From Pezicula radicicola (taxonomy: Eukaryota > Ascomycota > Leotiomycetes > Helotiales > Dermateaceae), in NCBI GenBank assembly GCA_003008705.1, contig PDUO01000032.1, positions 11,133 through 59,794 of the forward strand: a stretch of 48,662 bases of DNA, written 5' to 3'. The position numbers and the translations under genes are program-made. The stretch's first letter is position 1; every line of letters begins with the position of its first letter. The notes beneath the pieces are model-generated. The model did not search any database, was not told the origin of the DNA, and saw only the letters and a program-made list of their open reading frames with translations. This document shows positions 1-16,049 of the stretch, piece after piece.

Positions 1-900
1 TAAGATTATATTAAAAAGAAAATAAAATAAATTTCTAATTAGAAGTACCTTAGTATATAAATTACTTATAGAGATTATCTAGAGTAGTATATAAATTAAA
101 ATATTAAAAGATAAGTAAAAATAAAATAGATTTCTAATTAAAAGTATTTTAATATATAAATTACTTAAGAAGATTACTTAGAGTAGTATATAAATTAAAC
201 TATAAAAAGATAAATAAAAATAAAATAAATTTCTAATTAAAAGTAACTTCTTTAAAATAACTTATATAAATTATATTAAGAGATTACTTAAAGTTATATA
301 TAAATTAAATTATTAAAAGATAAATTAAAATAAAGTAAATATCTAGTTAGAAGTAACTTCTTTTAAATAATATATATAAATTATATTAAGAGATTACTTA
401 GAGTTATATATAGATTAAATTATTAAAAGAAGATAAATAAAAATAAAATAAATATTTAATTAAAAGTAACTTTTTCTAAATAATATATATAAATTATATT
501 AAGAGATTACTTAGAGTTATATATAGATTAAATTATTAAAAGAGGATAAATAAAAATAAAGTAAATATTTAGTTAGAAGTAACTTCTTCTAAATAATATA
601 TATAAATTACTTTAAGAGATTACTTAAAGTAATATATAGATTAAACTCTTAAAAGTAATTATCTAGTTAAAAGTAACTTCTTTAAAATAGTATATATAAA
701 TTACTTTAAGAGATTACTTATAATAGTTTATAAATAGAATTATTAAAAGAGGATAAATAAGAATAAAATAAATATCTAGTTAGAAATAACTTCTTTAAAA
801 TAATATATATAAATTACTTTAAGAGATTACTTATAATAGATTATAGATAGAATTATTAAAAGATAAATAAGAATAAAATAAACTTTTTAAAATAGTTTTT
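1..900. repeat. AT-rich minisatellite, unit about 100-118 bp
   Basis: Eight to nine diverged direct copies of a roughly 100-bp unit. Landmarks recurring in each copy are a TTTCTAATTARAAGTA-like block (near 31, 129, 230, 332, 450, 556, 660, 765), an AGAGATTACTTA block and an ATTAAATTATTAAAAGA block. Copies differ mainly by A/G and C/T changes. The array is cut by the window edge, so its full length is unknown. No coding potential is visible. Confidence 0.8.
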
Positions 901-3870
901 TTAAGATAGTATATAGAAATTACTTATATAGATTATTTAAAGTATTTAAAAAAGTATATATTTAATAAAGTAGAGAAATAAGATTAATAAAACTTTAAAC
1001 TTTAGAAAAGATTTAATCCTAACTCTTATATTAATTAATATCTATAGACTACTATTAAAGAGCTTATAGAAAAATATCTACTTTTATTAGATTATAAAAA
1101 ATATAACTTAGAAAATTTAAATCCTAGTAAAAGATATATAAGATATTATCTATAAGCTATAACTCTATAAGGTTAGAGTTAAATATTAGACTTAATTAAG
1201 TCTCTATATAGTATAAATTAATAATATAATAAAATTAAAACTACTTATTAAAGAATAAATATAATATAAAGGAATTTAATATAAATTTATTATTTCTTAT
1301 ATATTCTACTAGAATAGTATTACTAAGAGAGCTATTTAGATATATAAAAATAATATTTATATAATACTTAAAGATACTAGACTATTAATTAAATTCTAGA
1401 ATAAAGTTATAAAAGTAGATATTTATATTTAAAATATTACTAGATATAAACCTATAATTAATAAAACTAGATTTAACTCTAATAAAGCCTTTATTAATAT
1501 TAAGCCTTTATCTAATCTATTAGGATATTTAATTAAAAATATTACTTATATATTAATCTAAAGTTACTACTATAAGGAGACTAATAAAATAAGTTAATTA
1601 ATTAAAGAAGAGTTATTATATTTATAAGATACTTAGATACTTCTATAAATTAATATAAAGTATATATATTAAATTTAGAATATATAACTAAGTTAAAGGT
1701 TAAAAGATTAAAACTAAATAACTCTAGTTATTATATTAAAGAACTATATAGGAGATACTTTAGATTATAAGAAATATATTTAAAAGTAAAGAATAGAAAT
1801 ACTATCTAACTTTATAATAACTAAAATTTAAAATATAATAACTATTATATTACCTTAACTCTATCTATACTAAGAAGTTTCTAAGTCTTTAGAGTAGAAC
1901 TAGTACTAGTAATTTAATAATACTTAAAACTCTTTACTTTAGTTAATTAAAGTTATATAACCTATTTACTCTTTACTTCTAGATTTAACTCTACTTCTAA
2001 ATAGTAGAATTTAAGAGTTAGATTTAAAAAAGTCTAACTAATAAATAATTATATTAATACCTCTAAGTATTATTTAATTATATATTCCTAGCCCTTCTCC
2101 TTAGAATCCGAAGTTAAGAGTATAAGTTATTCTAAATTTAAACTTATAAAATCTAGAGATTTATAGAACTACCTCCTAGCTTAGTATTTTAATAACTAAT
2201 CTAAAGGAGTTTTTATCTCTTAGTAGCTTAGTACTAAATTAGACTAACTTTCTATCCTTATAAGTCTTAATATAAAAGACTACTTAGGTAAAGACTAGAA
2301 CTATACTTAAGGTAGTTATAGATTTACCTTTATAAAGAAGTAATTATTTACTTCTTATTATACTAACTTTTCTTAAGATATATATTTTCTTCTTAATAAC
2401 TTACTATTAGGAATTATTATATTACCTCTAAATTTTATTCCTTTATTTAATCTACTAGTACCTTATTTTAATTAATTAATTAATCTTCTTAATAAGAGTA
2501 TTAATCTTTTCTAATATACTAGTTTTATAATCTATTATACTTAAATTCTACTAAGGATAATAATAATATATAAGTTATTAATAAGGTTACTATATAAACT
2601 TACTATAATATAATATAATAATATATTTAAAGATACTATATATATTTAGAAATAAATATAAAAAAGAGAAAGAAGAAAGAAATATTTTACTCTTCTCTTA
2701 AGGTTTAGTAAAGATAGTTAATATTTAATTAAATAAAATTATTAATTTACTTTTTAAATTTATAATTATAATTAAATTAAGCTTTTATAAGATATTAGAT
2801 AATCTTAAGAGATTTTATAATAAGTTTAATATTTAAATTAAATTTAATTAAATTATACTTACTAGGATTATTTAAAATAATATTATATCTAGTAATATAT
2901 TAAATTCTATACTATCTAAGTAATTATATAGTATTCTATTATAATATAAAATAAAGTTAAGAACTAATCTATATATATCCTTTATAAAGAAAATAATATA
3001 TAATATAAAGATCTTCTTATTATTAAAGTATTCTTAAATATTATAATAAAAAGTTATAAATANATAAATACTTTACTTAGAAGAGAAGTAAAACTTAAAA
3101 GTATATAAATATATTTAGAACTATTTAAAAATTAAATAAATAAACTAATTAAATTTAATAAATATATTATATATAAATTAAAAGATAATATTAAAATTAA
3201 GATAAAGAGAGTTTTATATAAATATATAAAAATTATATACTTATTATAATAATATAAGTAATAATTCTTAATATAAGAAATAAGAATATATTTAATTTTA
3301 TTAATTAATTTAAAAAAGTAAATAATAAAGTATAAAAATAAATAAATAATAAAGAAATATATAAATTATATTATAAAAGTAATTTTTAATTTTAGTTAAA
3401 ATTATTTTATTATCTATATTAGATCTAGTTAAGGTTTAATTAATAATAAGATTTTATTTATTTAAATAATTTTATTTAAATAATTTATTAAAGTATTCTT
3501 ATTTAAGTAATTTATTAAAGTATTTTTATTAAAGTATTTTTTAGATTTAAATAATTTTAAATTAAGATTATTTTATTTAAGATAATTTTAAAATATATAT
3601 ATTTTTAACTTAAGTAATTTTATTTTAGTTAATTTTAAAATTATTTAACTTCTTTAAAATAATATTATCTAAGATAAAATTACCTTTATAAAATAATCTT
3701 AATTATTTCTCCTAAATAGGATATATAAAATAGCCTTAACTATTTACCCTAAATAGGAAAAAAAGTCTACTAAGATTAAGCTAAGTTTTATACTAAGAAA
3801 GTCTATTTTCTAGTAACTTTTCCCCTTAGGATAACTCTTCTTCTCCGTCGTACCTCCTTCTAAGAAGTAT
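901..3870. other. RIP-type AT-rich gene-free DNA
   Basis: Almost pure A+T sequence with TpA-rich words, very few CpA/TpG and stop codons in every frame. This is the signature expected of repeat-induced point mutation on old repeat copies. I cannot identify the parent element. One ambiguous base lies at 3063. Composition changes to normal within about 50 bp near 3830-3880, an abrupt compartment edge. Confidence 0.75.
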
Positions 3871-4998
3871 TCTACTATTTAGCAACAGCTGGGACCTTCG
3901 AATAGCTCGATTGAGAAGGCTGCTGATGATGATGTTATTGGTAAGAATTTAGTTATGAGGACTGAGAGTCGAGGGGGTAGTCTGATACGGCCTTGACAGG
4001 CGTCACTCGCTCGCCTTTACCCTAAGCTTCCCTTAAGCATTCTTCCCTCTCTAGTCTAGAATTCTGTTTATTTTCACCCCCTGTAGCTCCTATAGCTATA
4101 GCCCGAGTATAGGTTGTTACACAACTCACTTATTCATCCGGCGTTAACTCATGCTGACTCACTTGAGCCGCTGCCCTCGTAAAGCCGACGTATGTTGGTC
4201 TCGTGGTGCATTACTCATACTGGGGGATGATGAGCCACGTTAAAATTAAGGTTTATTCATCCTTACCGTAGTACGAGTATCATTTATTGGCGATGCGATG
4301 GAGCAGCCCTCGTCGTCGCGAGGAACCGAGGCTCGCAAGGGTCTCTCCCGACAGGCTGGACCCTTAAACACCACAAATCTGATTGATAGATTGTCGATCA
4401 AAGCACAGCCACAACTTTATATAGTATAGTATAGTTAAACGGGGGTTCCGGTTACAAGTTGTACGAATACGACTCTTGACCGGGAGCTCCGAATGTATGT
4501 ATGTATGTATGTATGTATGTATGTATGTATGTGGGGAGAAGAATCGGGACAAGTCGACTGTTGGGAAGGAAAAGAAAGAGTTTTCCTTCTTGTTTTCTTG
4601 ACCTCACTTATTCCTCCTCATCCTACAGGATCCAAAGAAGACTCCCCCACATGCCGTATCACAGTTCCGGCGTTGAATAACGGCCACATTGCCTGTTTCG
4701 TTTAGATACCCTAATTTGCTTACCGCTCTAAGGGCGGTATAGGATCATAGGAGTATTGTTAGTACCTAGTATTTTTTTGGGGGGTGTACAACTTGTATTT
4801 CTATGGGTAATATCAATTCTGCCAGTAGAATATCTATTTATAGTATATTATAATGAAACGGACACAATGGCCGTTATTCAACGCCATACTTTGCTTAAAA
4901 TTTCTTCCAAAAGCAAGCTTCTGTAGCACACCCTCAGCAAGGGCCTCAACGCCCTCTCAGAGGAGAAAAATCGGATCGGCATAACAAGGCATTTGACT
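3871..4998. other. Gene-free transition DNA upstream of the Rpn4-like gene
   Basis: Normal-composition sequence with no supported gene. It holds an (ATGT)10 microsatellite at 4493-4532 and a lone TGACTCA at 4155-4161, too far from any start codon to assign. Short open frames running through the microsatellite are not credible genes. Confidence 0.5.
4493..4532. repeat. (ATGT)10 microsatellite
   Basis: Ten perfect tandem ATGT tetranucleotides. It lies about 0.8 kb upstream of the Rpn4-like start codon and is probably polymorphic in length. Confidence 0.95.
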
Positions 4999-5020
4999 TG
5001 ACGTCTTAATGTTGACGTCA
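4999..5020 (+). promoter_or_regulatory. Paired CRE/ATF-type bZIP sites
   Basis: A perfect palindromic TGACGTCA lies at 5013-5020, and TGACGTCT (7 of 8) at 4999-5006, 14 bp apart start to start and about 340 bp upstream of the start codon. Such sites are bound by CREB/ATF-type fungal bZIP factors. That they regulate the downstream C2H2 factor is inference. Confidence 0.5.
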
Positions 5021-5315
5021 TTCAAGGTGGCTTGCGATAAAAAAACTATTATCACAGTATATTAAAATGCAATCCCTCCGAACCATCTCCAGACTCTTTT
5101 ACCTGTCACTAGCTTCCAGGTAATCTCAAAGCCCGAGAGTCAGCCGCTTCAAGTCTTTATTTTTTTTATTAAAAACACCCCTTCCACGCCCTTTGTTCTC
5201 TTGTTTGCTCACCTTGCTTACAAAGCCTTCCTTCCCATTCCACCAGTTCCAGGCCGAGGGCACCACACCTCCGGGTACGAGCCACTACTACATAACCCCG
5301 ACTTTACCTATAAAG

Positions 5316-5324
5316 AGTGGCAAA
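5316..5324 (+). promoter_or_regulatory. PACE-like element (possible Rpn4 autoregulation)
   Basis: AGTGGCAAA matches 8 of 9 bases of the yeast proteasome-associated control element GGTGGCAAA bound by Rpn4. It lies 32 bp upstream of the chosen start codon. A 9-mer with one mismatch is weak evidence by itself; its position next to a gene for an Rpn4-like factor is what makes it notable. Confidence 0.3.
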
Positions 5325-5355
5325 CCCAAGCTACTCGAACGATCGACGTCTCGCT

Positions 5356-7425
5356 ATGTTAGTACAGAATACTAACGACTACCCTCAACACCATCGTCGC
5401 CTTCCATCATACCCAAACACCAACACAGCTCATCACTCAGATACTTCCTTCTGGGATCAACCTCAATCGTCTCTACAACAGCTACAGTCCTACAACAACA
5501 TCTACTCTTTCGGCAACGACCAAAGCCATCCTGTCTTCGACTTCCCAACCCAAAACCTCCGCGTTCAAGTTCAACCAGAGCTGATGCAGTCTGAGCAGCA
5601 GCAGCGGCAGTCTAACAGCTGGCTCTCAAACGGCCAACTGACCCCGACTTCAGCAACACCCAGGGCGTACCACCACCGCGAATCCTCGTTGTCCTCCTTG
5701 GGCTCCGCAGGGCCAGCGTCTCCATACAACCCAACCACGTCGAACCCTCACGTCGCCCTCTCGACAGATCCAGTTGACGTCTATTATGAGCTACACGATC
5801 AATCGCAGTATCACGCAAAGCCCCTAACACCCGCACACACGCCGTCTCAGGAACACTTCCTCGCACACCAGTACTCGAGGTTAAACTCGCAGAACTTCAA
5901 TACCAACTTCAGCCACCACGACTTCAGCCACCTGAACATGAGCAACGAAGCTCTTCCGAGGCAGCAGACAATGGGTGACTCGGAGCTGATGCCTGCTCCT
6001 GAGTTCACCAACTCGGGACGTCCATCCGTGGTCTCGGTGGCAAGTCATGAGTCACCATCCACTCCCCCGACCTTTGATGAGGAGAGGCGAAAGACGGGTG
6101 AGACTTCTTTCAATGTGGATTCCTGGATGAACGAGTACTTACAACTGTGCGATCCAGCAGAATACCGAAGCACAATGCCAAAACTCGACCGAACAATGAG
6201 TGATGTCTACCAAGATGAATTATACAACCCTAGTTTTCAGATCACTTCTGCGCCGCCCTTGAGGCCTTTGCAAACTATCGCTGCGCTCTCTCCAGCGCAG
6301 AACGATATCTTCACGCAGAGACTACAAGCTGCAAACAACCAGCACTTGAACTCTCAGACACCGCTCAACATCCCGTCTCGAGAACGATCTCCATTCCGAC
6401 AAGGTTCGCCATTGGCACCATCTGCGAATAGCTTTGGATCCCAGAGGCTTCCAAATATGAGATTAGGTACTGCGTCTGGAATGAGGGAGCAACAGAAGGC
6501 AGAGAACGACGCAATGGCATTGCAGCAGCAGTTGGACAGGACATCTCCAGGTCGGAGCACACCAAATACCATCTCGCCAAAGGATGTTGATCTTGTATAT
6601 CATGAAAATGAGGAGGATGCAAGCATGCCGTTATTCCCAAAGCAGGAGCAACAATCGCCACAACAATATCGACCTCGGACTCAAACACAGATGAAGAGAG
6701 AACAAGATGTGGATGATGGCTCGTCGCAGCAGAGTTTTGGTAGCATGGCAACTTCACGAAGGGAAAGCTCATCAAATTACTCGACCTCTTCGCAAGCTAC
6801 ACCTCAGGCTTCTGCCTTCAACTTTGCGCAACCAGCTGTTCCCCAAAACATGCGCCAACTCCCACAACAATACCCTTTCATCTCGCAAAGTCAGAGACAA
6901 CCTAGCGCCGTTTCCAACGCTACCGACGACTTTCCTGCTACTCTTACCTCCATGGATTCGAGCAGCAGCGAATATGCGCCAGAGGCAGGCGCAGGAGAGA
7001 TCAAGAAACCAGCGCGAACCTCAGCAGATAGCGGGACATACACGTGCACGTATCACAACTGCACTTTGCGATTCGACACTCCAGCAAAGCTCCAGCGACA
7101 CAAGCGGGAAGGACACCGTCAATCGGCCAATTTGGTGGGTGGAGATGATGCAGAAGCCCTACGCAATTCTCAGGCCGGACCACACAAGTGCGAGCGCATC
7201 AACCCAAGTACTGGGAAACCTTGCAACACGATCTTCTCTCGACCTTATGACCTCACGCGACACGAAGACACTATTCACAATGCACGAAAGAAGAAGATCA
7301 GGTGTAATCTATGCACCGAGGAGAAAACATTTAGCAGAGCTGATGCCCTCACCCGTCATTACAAGGTGGTCCACCCAGAGCAGATTCTCCCCACCAAGTC
7401 TCGACGTCGAGGAGGTGCCGACTGA
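5356..7425 (+). CDS. C2H2 zinc-finger transcription factor, Rpn4-like
   Basis: Single-exon gene, 689 aa. The first ATG of the open frame is at 5356; the frame is open further upstream but without an ATG. Residues 1 to about 550 are low-complexity and rich in Gln, Ser and Pro, as in activation regions. Three zinc fingers lie at the C-terminus, about residues 561-675. The first has CTYHNC spacing with a paired His end. The second contains the segment CNTIFSRPYDLTRHEDTIH. The third is a C-x2-C finger with FSRADALTRH. A basic tail (KSRRRGGAD) follows. The second and third fingers match the fungal Rpn4 group, nuclear regulators of proteasome genes, as I recall the family; true orthology is not shown by sequence alone. 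CRE-like and PACE-like sites lie upstream. Another C2H2 regulator is the alternative. Confidence 0.85.
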   Translation: MLVQNTNDYPQHHRRLPSYPNTNTAHHSDTSFWDQPQSSLQQLQSYNNIYSFGNDQSHPVFDFPTQNLRVQVQPELMQSEQQQRQSNSWLSNGQLTPTSATPRAYHHRESSLSSLGSAGPASPYNPTTSNPHVALSTDPVDVYYELHDQSQYHAKPLTPAHTPSQEHFLAHQYSRLNSQNFNTNFSHHDFSHLNMSNEALPRQQTMGDSELMPAPEFTNSGRPSVVSVASHESPSTPPTFDEERRKTGETSFNVDSWMNEYLQLCDPAEYRSTMPKLDRTMSDVYQDELYNPSFQITSAPPLRPLQTIAALSPAQNDIFTQRLQAANNQHLNSQTPLNIPSRERSPFRQGSPLAPSANSFGSQRLPNMRLGTASGMREQQKAENDAMALQQQLDRTSPGRSTPNTISPKDVDLVYHENEEDASMPLFPKQEQQSPQQYRPRTQTQMKREQDVDDGSSQQSFGSMATSRRESSSNYSTSSQATPQASAFNFAQPAVPQNMRQLPQQYPFISQSQRQPSAVSNATDDFPATLTSMDSSSSEYAPEAGAGEIKKPARTSADSGTYTCTYHNCTLRFDTPAKLQRHKREGHRQSANLVGGDDAEALRNSQAGPHKCERINPSTGKPCNTIFSRPYDLTRHEDTIHNARKKKIRCNLCTEEKTFSRADALTRHYKVVHPEQILPTKSRRRGGAD

Positions 7426-8906
7426 AGATTCTCAATGTGCACGTAGCACATAGCCAACAGCCACGGGACCTCATTATTCTTCTCCAACGAGACCAATGCA
7501 ATCTCGTCAAGTGTCTCTCTCATGCCTCACATCTCTCATCTCCGAGCGTGGTCAAACTCAATGGCGTCAATGACACCATTGTGGGGGTTGGAATGCACGA
7601 TCATTGATCATTGGAATGCGCGCGATTCGACAACTCGAGGACAGACCCTTTTTCCTAAGCGAAAATGACATCACGATGCATGGATCGGACGACCGACGTC
7701 ACGCAAGCCGGATCGCGAAACCATTTTATCATTCAACCCCTCTCTTGATGTTTTGGACACTTAAATCGTCAAATCATCGAATATCATCATTTCATCACCG
7801 TCGTCATACGACGTCTCACTTGACCTCTAAGACTGCTGTTTGATTTTCGGGTATCGTAGCCCGATGCCTTGCTTTCTTTTTTTATTTTATGGGGAGCGTA
7901 AAGCGAGCATTATCACAGTATCTCATTATTCCGTCCAAATCCCGAGACCGAATTGGGGAAGTCCAAATGCCGAAAATAAGGCTGCCATTTATTATTATTT
8001 GTCTTTTTTTTTTTTTTTTTTTCTTTCAAGCCACATCACGTGTATCATGATCATTATGTATTGTACAATGCCTGCTTCACCAAAAGTAGTAGGGCTTCGG
8101 GGTGGGCCGGGGAAATATCAGGCGTTGGGTTAGATGGGTCATCAAAATTGTCACATGTATGAATGAACGAGTTGGGATGCTCACAACGGTCATTTCTTAT
8201 TGGTATGGTGTATGGCACCTATTATACTAGGTGGGCCTTAATAAGGATCATGTATTATTTGTCAATTTTCATGGTTATGAGAGGAGAACGATAGATGAGT
8301 TACAGACTAGCTAGGCATATGCCTTTGTTGTATTAGTTAACAATGTTATATGGTACGAAGATGAATTCTATACCAATTGAGTCTGTAACCAAATTGGGTC
8401 GTGTATCCAAAGCGACGTAATGTGAAGAGAATATCATTTGCAATATGTGCGGATACAAAAGTCCAGTCATCATGATATAAAGAATTGCTCAGATTAGCCT
8501 GATTAGGTCTCTAAGTGACTATTATTTTAGGCTCTTAGATATAGTCTTATGGCGGGGACTGCACTTTATCTTAAAAAAGAGTACAGTAGTAGAACTAGGT
8601 GTTATATGAGGCACTCGAGCTAGTGGGCAGATACAGCTTTATCTTAGTGAAACAAAAATAGTAATAGGGAGAAAATTTAGACTTAACAAAACTATAGGTA
8701 CCTAGTAGAAATAGTCAAATTATAACATTTAGGCGTTAAATAAACCGTCCTGCCTGAACTAGAAGTCTCGAGAATCTCTAGAATATGAAATTCAAGTATA
8801 TATTGATATTAGCCAATAGGAAGCTCGCTAGATAAGATTAGATGAAACCTCGACAAAATCATCAAATTAACATTTCTCTCTCCTTCCAAACACACACACA
8901 CACACA
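7426..8906. other. Intergenic region
   Basis: Holds the 3' flank of the zinc-finger gene and the 5' flank of the complex I assembly factor. Visible features are a 19-nt T run at 8004-8022 and a (CA)8 tract at 8891-8906 that abuts the next start codon. I see no gene, RNA or transposon in it. Confidence 0.6.
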
Positions 8907-9707
8907 ATGTCTGCACTAACACCACTAAGAACAGCATGGCTTAGATGGAAATCCCTCAAACTACCATGGCGAAAGAAGTTTCTCGTTGGTAAGTCCAACA
9001 GCCAACCCTCATTTGCCTCCCTCCCTCAACCTTCATCATCACCAAATCACTCCAAACCACCGCTCTAACAAAACACCAATCTCCAAATAGGCCTCGACCT
9101 GCAAGGCAACACCTTTTGGGAATTCCGCGACACCCTCTCCTCACATAAACACCGTATGCGCCGTATAGTGGAATGCCCATCCACAGTCCAATACTCCGAT
9201 CTCAACATCTCTCCCTCATGGCATCAATGGTTACGACATACTCGCGTTGATCCCCCTAGTCTCACCGAACAATCACAAGATTTAGTACGGCAGAGGAATC
9301 TCAAGATTTTGGCTGCTGAGGCTGATAGGAGGTGGGCTGAGAAACCTAGTTTTTTGGATAGACCGGGTCAGGTTAGGGGAAAGCCCGTGCCGGCGCCGGG
9401 GGCCAATGAGGGTTATGGGACAACTACTATTAGAGACGAGATGAGAGAGGGGGCGAAGGATGTTGGAGTGAAGAGTGCGGTTGGCGGTGGTTTGGGCGAT
9501 GCGGTACAAGGAACGGACAGGACGGTTAGGGGAGCGGTTGAGGGACAAAATGGGGAGAGCAAGGTATCGGAGCTGCAGAGGAGTACGATGAATGAAAGAA
9601 CAAAGAATAGCAAGTTAAAGGAGAAAAAGGCGGATGATCCGTGGAAGAAGGCCAGAGGTGGTCCGAGTGAGGAGTGGCAGCCGCAGGCTTGGAACCCGAA
9701 TAGATAA
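8907..9707 (+). CDS. NDUFAF2/B17.2L-type mitochondrial complex I assembly factor
   Basis: Two exons, 8907-8988 and 9091-9707, with a 102-nt intron (GTAAGT...AATAG); the product is 232 aa. The ATG follows directly on a (CA)8 tract. Residues 28-39 read GLDLQGNTFWEF, and SPSWHQWLRHTRVDPPS comes later; together these are the hallmark of the NDUFA12/NDUFAF2 (B17.2) family. The basic N-terminus (WLRWKSLKLPWRKKF) suits mitochondrial import. The long hydrophilic C-terminal half, with K/E/G-rich low complexity and ending in WQPQAWNPNR, favours the assembly factor NDUFAF2 over the shorter structural subunit NDUFA12. The family helps build NADH:ubiquinone oxidoreductase in the inner mitochondrial membrane. 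Confidence 0.88.
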
Positions 9708-10404
9708 TACTTCGATGAGAGGGTAATGACTAAATGAATACTATGTATTATTATTAGAATAACAATTCCAAAGACTACTTGTTCTGAAAGCGCCCTTATT
9801 TACTATATCACTGATTCGGTGGTAATGGTGAGTTGTGGAAATCTGAATCATGTAGAATGGCGGCATAAGAGGTCTTCGCCTTTAGAGACATATACTGCTG
9901 CTACAAGTCAAGCACATCTTCCACAGTCGATGATCCAGTCTTCCTTAGTGTTTGTATTATTTACAGGTTTACTATATGTTACATAGTTACTACCCCTTAA
10001 GGATGCGCCCTAGGCTTATGTAGGAAGATAGCTGTCTTAAAGAACTAATATATAATCATTACCCTTGATGAATATTGTTCTCAGGCCACAGGACTAGACA
10101 AAGTTCTAATTGAACTACCATCCCTCCCTAGTTAAGTAAGTTCCTCAAATTAAGGTTACGTGAGTTAGCCAAATCTAAGTCCAAGTAGGTTATTTGAACT
10201 AAGTGAGTTACCTAATGCGGGTCATCGATGCACGTAAATCATACCATGTATATACTCGCCAACGGATTGCTTCACCACCAGAACTTCAGTATGGAAGACT
10301 CTTATCGTTGAGCATAATTCATTGATCAACATAGTCACAGGATACTTTTATGAATAGAGAAACCCAATGGTTCAATAATGCTTTTGAAGATGAAATGCGC
10401 TCCT
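9708..10404. other. Convergent intergenic region
   Basis: About 700 bp between the stop codons of the complex I assembly factor (+) and AROM (-). It must contain both 3' ends. No open frame, RNA gene or repeat is supportable here. Confidence 0.6.
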
Positions 10405-15274
<4,870 letters not shown>

Positions 15275-15403
15275 TCACCTCAGCCCGATCGAGGAGGCCA
15301 GGTGTGGTGATATGATAACTTTTTTTTACAGGGATGGCGTGCCTGCATTTATGATCGCAAAGCGCCTTAAAGCAGCGAGGCCAGGGACGAGAGATGCTGA
15401 AAT

Positions 15404-15473
15404 TGTGTCTCACCGCCTTATAATGCGCGCTGTAACAGTATTTTGCGTGGCAGAAACTAAGCGGTGAGACACA
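15404..15473. repeat. Inverted repeat (hairpin) in the AROM/glucosyltransferase intergenic region
   Basis: Left arm 15404-15420 and right arm 15458-15473 (TAAGCGGTGAGACACA) are reverse complements over 16 bp with one extra base in the left arm, separated by 37 nt. It sits in the roughly 855-bp divergent promoter between AROM and the glucosyltransferase. It could be a small foldback-transposon remnant or a paired binding site. Confidence 0.7.
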
Positions 15474-16049
15474 GCTTCTCCCCTGTCCCTCTGTTCGTCC
15501 TGATCCTAGTCCCTTGCCTTATGCCCTTCCCAATTTACCTCACGACTTATGTACCCCTTGCAGCTCGACAGAACTTCAGCCACTACAGTAGGTACTGAAG
15601 CGGCATTTCTTCCCTTGTCCTGTACCTTAACTACTGTACAGTATCATCCTCATGCCACCCTTGGCCGGTACCTACCTATTGGCTATTGCCTGCCTGCGCA
15701 ACTGCCTTGCAAGCTCACAGCCACGGTAGTACTGTAGATGTGGAGCAGATCACTACATGCTAGATCAAGCCAACATCAACATCCATTCTTTTCATCCAAT
15801 TGATGAGCAACAATGGACCTCCAGTTTCTCACACGACGAACCGAGAATCCGACGTATATCGTATTTAGACGGGGGTGAAGTCCATGAGCCAGGTCAAGTC
15901 AAGGACTTACCTACATAACTTGCTCCTCATAGAACTTTCTTACACAAACCTCTCTCTCTTCTACTTTATCACCCATATCTTACCTTGTCCAAGAGCGCAA
16001 CTGCTTGTGTCTTCCCTATTGTTTCATCACTTTCTACACATCACTCAAG

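Noticed and set aside
4155..4161. TGACTCA (Gcn4-type) site
   Set aside because: 1.2 kb from the nearest start codon and in gene-free DNA, so it is not assigned to a gene.
4364..4705. Overlapping small frames through the ATGT microsatellite
   Set aside because: Repeat-encoded peptides with no family signature and no splice or promoter context.
6707..7453. Long second frame (248 codons) inside the Rpn4-like gene
   Set aside because: It starts and ends with the composition of the real gene's codon positions and shows no domain; the other frame has three zinc fingers.
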